Below, piece after piece: positions 61,417-64,000 of a DNA stretch of 64,000 bases. Position 1 is the first letter of the stretch. The number at the start of each line of letters is the position of its first letter. The position numbers and the translations under genes were made by a program. The stretch is from Companilactobacillus hulinensis (GTDB lineage Bacteria > Bacillota > Bacilli > Lactobacillales > Lactobacillaceae): NCBI RefSeq assembly GCF_003946555.1, contig NZ_RHOO01000003.1, forward strand, positions 62,001 through 126,000. Direction: 5' to 3'. The notes below the pieces were generated by a model, which did not search any database, was not told the origin of the DNA, and saw only the letters and a program-made list of their open reading frames with translations.

Positions 61417-62754
61417 ATGAATCAAAATAAAGAAAAATTTGGTATTGTTTTACCGATTATTTTATTAAGTTACTTCATGATACTTTTGGATAACTCGATT
61501 GTTTTTACTAGTACTGTGAAAATAGCCACGGATCTTCACTTAAATGCTCAGACACTGGCATGGGTCAGTAGTGCGTATACTTTAACTTTTGGTGGATTTC
61601 AATTGTTCGGAGGTCGTATTGGCGATGTCTATGGTCGTAAAAGAGTATTCTTAATTGGATTGTTGTTGTTTTCCTTTGGATCATTGATGGTTGGGTTATC
61701 TACTAATGCACCGATGATTATATCGATGAGAGCTTTCCAAGGGATTGGTTCTGCTATCTTGGCACCTACCACATTGGCTCTCTTATTAGATAACTATCAA
61801 GGAACAATGCGAACTAGAGCAATTGCTGCTTATGGTGCAACGGCTGGAATCGGTGCTAGTTTTGGAATGATACTTGGGGGAGTAATCACTAGCATGTTCT
61901 CTTGGCGGTATGGTTTTTTCTTAAATGTTCCAGTTGGATTGCTGATGTTTTTCATGACAATATGTTTTGTTAAAGATAATGAAAACAAGAGTAATAATAG
62001 CCTGGATATAATTGGTACATTATTATCAGTGCTAGGCTTATCAGCATTTGTTTATAGTATTGATGGAACTTCATATCAGTTGTTAGCTTTAATAGCTGCT
62101 ATTGTTGCATTGGGATTATTTATACATGTTGAAAAAGTAGTTGAGAGTCCGATTATGCCGTTACGATTGTTTTCCGATAGACGACGCAACAGTGCATACG
62201 TTTCCCGATTCTTCTTTATTGGTGCAGCGTTTGCGTATTTTTTTGTAACCACACAGGCGTTACAGCATATTTATGGATTTACACCTTTAATGACCGGTCT
62301 AGCATTTTTGCCAGCAACTATTCCGCAGTTCTTTAGCGCACTGCAAGTTTCAAGGTTGTCTAACAAAATTGGTAATGCACGCTTGATTGTTATTGCGGTT
62401 GTATTTGTTACAGTAGGTATTTTTATGACTGTTGTTTTAGGCTTGGATCGAGGATATTGGATATCTATTGCTGGTCCGATGGTTATATTTGGCATTGGGC
62501 AGGGTTTGGTTATTAGTCCACTGACAGTAGAAGGTGTAGCTAATACTGATCCTGAAATTGCCGGCGCTGCTTCTGGTGTCGTCAATACGGTTCATCAGAT
62601 TGGACAGTCCGTTGGGATTGCAACTGTTGTCGCTCTTACCAGTGGCGTACACAACTTTTCAGCAAGTTATATTGATCAGTTAATTATTATTACACTTATT
62701 TCAGGATTAAGTTTTATTGCTGCATTGTTCTTACAAAGTAGTCGTCGTCAATAA
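61417..62754 (+). CDS. DHA2-type MFS drug exporter (EmrB/QacA family)
   Basis: 445 residues with about 13-14 helices. FMILLDNSIVFTSTVKIATDL (helix 1) and GGRIGDVYGRKRVFLIG (loop 2-3) are diagnostic for the 14-helix drug:H+ antiporter group; the antiporter motif C region is GATAGIGASFGMILGGVI. ATG 61417 has GGAAGG/AGG upstream; the frame from 61312 crosses the operator. The exported drug is unknown. No regulator gene is adjacent. An SDR remnant follows. Confidence 0.88.
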   Translation: MNQNKEKFGIVLPIILLSYFMILLDNSIVFTSTVKIATDLHLNAQTLAWVSSAYTLTFGGFQLFGGRIGDVYGRKRVFLIGLLLFSFGSLMVGLSTNAPMIISMRAFQGIGSAILAPTTLALLLDNYQGTMRTRAIAAYGATAGIGASFGMILGGVITSMFSWRYGFFLNVPVGLLMFFMTICFVKDNENKSNNSLDIIGTLLSVLGLSAFVYSIDGTSYQLLALIAAIVALGLFIHVEKVVESPIMPLRLFSDRRRNSAYVSRFFFIGAAFAYFFVTTQALQHIYGFTPLMTGLAFLPATIPQFFSALQVSRLSNKIGNARLIVIAVVFVTVGIFMTVVLGLDRGYWISIAGPMVIFGIGQGLVISPLTVEGVANTDPEIAGAASGVVNTVHQIGQSVGIATVVALTSGVHNFSASYIDQLIIITLISGLSFIAALFLQSSRRQ

Positions 62755-62755
62755 T

Positions 62756-62971
62756 ATGGGGATTTTTCAGCCCATGGATTATCACGATATTGACGATGAG
62801 ACTTGGGAAAAGGACTTCATGAAGAATCATCGCTCTCGTTCACAAATCCAACGCTTGATTCGTCCAGAGAAAATTGGCCGTTTCACAGCCTTTGTAGCGA
62901 GTCCTGATTCATCATCGTTTTCAGAAGAAGCTTTACGAGTTGACGGCGGATTGGTTCCAACTATTTTTTAA
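62756..62971 (+). pseudogene. Remnant of a short-chain dehydrogenase/reductase
   Basis: 72 codons. The first part (QPMDYHDIDDETWEKDF) matches the region before the catalytic core of SDR enzymes, and the second part (RSQIQRLIRPEKIGRFTAF ... LRVDGGLVPTIF) matches their C-terminus. The cofactor motif GxxxGxG and the catalytic YxxxK are missing, so the gene has lost its start and has an internal in-frame deletion. It begins one base after the MFS stop and has no binding site of its own. Confidence 0.8.
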
Positions 62972-63004
62972 ACTGAGTTGAATTATATTAAACATTCGTA
63001 AATA

Positions 63005-63044
63005 AAATACAGTCAGTAATTTAGTTGGATTACTGACTGTATTT
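63005..63044. terminator. Terminator
   Basis: 16-bp arms AAATACAGTCAGTAAT / ATTACTGACTGTATTT, 8-base loop; it faces the end of the convergent methyltransferase gene. Confidence 0.88.
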
Positions 63045-63055
63045 ATATATGATTG

Positions 63056-63895
63056 TTATTTGATTTTTTTAGCCACTATCGCAAAAGTTAGTGGGATTTG
63101 TGGGGCATCTTTTGGAAGTACATAACCGTCGTCAGTTTGGACAAGGTTGGATAGTGCTTGCCATTCAGTCTTAGGATATTCACCCAAGAATTCAATATTC
63201 AATCCAGCGTTTAATAAGGCAGAAGTGATTTCTTGGAAGTCGTGATTCCAATTGTGATTTTTAGTGTGTGTTATTTTTGGACCAACATTATCAGTATATG
63301 ATTCGTCACTTTCGTATGTATCAACGTTTGTGTTGAAGTAGTTGGCGGTAATGTTCATGGATTCAAAGTTTAGAGCGGAAAGAATTGGATGATCATCGCG
63401 AATCATGAAGGTTCCACCGTCTTTTAATAATTCGTAGATGGAATTGGCCCAGTCTTGTAAATCAGGCAGCCATGTGATGGTTCCAATACTGGTGACGACA
63501 ACGTCAAATTTGTCAGAAATTTTACTTGAAGCAAATCGGGCGTCTCCTTTTACATATGTTATATCGGCCTGAGCCTGTTCGGCAATATGTCTGGCATAAT
63601 GTAAAGAGTTTTCTGAAAAATCTAATCCAAAGGTTTTCTTCGAACCGAGACGTTTCCACGATAGAGTGTCCGTTCCAATGTGACATTGAAGATGTAGTAA
63701 GTCCAGACCGGAGATGCTCTGATTAGGCAGAAATGGTTTGAGTACATCGTAGTCGTGTTTAACTACTGTTGAAATCTCAGATTTGTTTTTGATTAAATTA
63801 TCAACATCATAAAACTTGGATTTTACATGCACTTCAGCACGGTCATTCCAGTTCTCCTGATTGTCGATTATGTCTTGATTAATATCTTCTTTCAT
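63056..63895 (-). CDS. Class I SAM-dependent methyltransferase
   Basis: 279 residues. SAM motif I is degenerate: LDLLHLQCHIGTDTLSW (about 64-80) in place of the Gly-rich loop, followed by FGLDFSENSLHYAR (motif II) and KFDVVVTSIGTITWLPD. A C-terminal insertion (TYESDESYTDNVGP, HTKNHNWNHDFQEI) matches a family of small-molecule methyltransferases in Firmicutes. AGGGGTG precedes ATG 63895. Substrate unknown. Divergent from a gene that starts at 63996. Confidence 0.85.
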   Translation of the reverse strand: MKEDINQDIIDNQENWNDRAEVHVKSKFYDVDNLIKNKSEISTVVKHDYDVLKPFLPNQSISGLDLLHLQCHIGTDTLSWKRLGSKKTFGLDFSENSLHYARHIAEQAQADITYVKGDARFASSKISDKFDVVVTSIGTITWLPDLQDWANSIYELLKDGGTFMIRDDHPILSALNFESMNITANYFNTNVDTYESDESYTDNVGPKITHTKNHNWNHDFQEITSALLNAGLNIEFLGEYPKTEWQALSNLVQTDDGYVLPKDAPQIPLTFAIVAKKIK

Positions 63896-63968
63896 ATTTG
63901 ATTCACCCCTTTTGTTACTGAAATAGTATCAGAGATTATGGGATAATTAAAACTATATTCGATATAAC

Positions 63969-63980
63969 GATATTAATATC
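63969..63980. promoter_or_regulatory. GATATTAATATC palindrome
   Basis: 12-bp perfect palindrome in the 100-base divergent gap, 16 bases before the start codon at 63996; candidate operator. Confidence 0.3.
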
Positions 63981-63995
63981 TAATGGAGGTGCCAC

Positions 63996-64000
63996 ATGTC
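63996..64000 (+). CDS. Start of a gene running out of the window
   Basis: ATG 63996 is preceded by GGAGGTG at good spacing. Only five bases are visible, so the product cannot be named. Confidence 0.5.

Overview
The window looks like chromosomal DNA of a low-GC lactic acid bacterium (Lactobacillaceae). The evidence is AT-rich coding sequence, strong AGGAGG-type ribosome binding sites, the block rsmG-parA-parB-DUF951-ychF-DUF1129, a cydABD cluster, PepC aminopeptidase, ROK fructokinase and a two-component/DacA/MurE/aspartate racemase wall cluster. A Companilactobacillus-like species is my guess at genus level; it is not proven by the sequence. No rRNA, tRNA, CRISPR array, phage module or intact insertion sequence was seen.

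Layout. 1-5.9 kb (minus strand): a cytochrome bd oxidase operon (cydA, cydB, then a partial cydD at the edge), a membrane protein with a long Gln/Asn-rich tail, and a pyridoxine/HMP kinase. 6-12 kb: a TipA-like MerR regulator with an internal translation start, a GNAT enzyme, a DUF975 protein, a lipoprotein, proC, a divergent flavodoxin-type reductase and Crp-type regulator pair, and an ECF S component. 12-20.6 kb: gatD, pepC, two copies of a 165-nt structured repeat, an EAL protein, an ElaA-type GNAT, then the chromosome-partition block rsmG to ychF. 20.6-23.5 kb: small ORFs and an AgrC/AgrA-like quorum-type two-component system with a small membrane protein. 23.6-28.5 kb: an M20 amidohydrolase and a beta-glucoside locus (GntR regulator, GH1, PTS EIIC). 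28.5-39 kb: a third 165-nt repeat, a two-component system, DacA, MurE, aspartate racemase, a lipoprotein, a ZnuABC-type metal transporter, GtrA, and a tandem pair of 108-nt structured repeats. 39-44 kb: a complete non-PTS sucrose system (fructokinase, LacI regulator, CscB-like permease, GH32), with cre and LacI operators. 44-64 kb: an XRE regulator, a flippase, DUF1304, MFS transporters, TetR plus an oleate hydratase broken by a stop codon, three tandem DUF2975 genes with an XRE partner, guaB, a second GtrA, MarR/GNAT, a Fic protein with its own operators, an amino acid permease, a MalY-type lyase, an efflux MFS, an SDR remnant and a methyltransferase.

How genes work together. The sucrose cluster imports sucrose by proton symport, splits it with GH32 and phosphorylates fructose with the ROK kinase, under a LacI repressor and probably CcpA. 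MurE plus aspartate racemase, with DacA and the two-component pair upstream, point to control of peptidoglycan composition, plausibly a Lys-D-Asp type wall.

Most unusual signals: (i) a dispersed family of 163-166-nt elements whose outer stems differ in sequence but keep pairing; (ii) two tandem 108-nt hairpin elements with compensatory changes; (iii) two regulators (GntR, XRE) whose only plausible starts are ATT/ATC-type codons after good Shine-Dalgarno sites; (iv) an inverted-order pair of exact parS half-sites in front of rsmG-parA-parB; (v) an internal start in the tipA-like gene.
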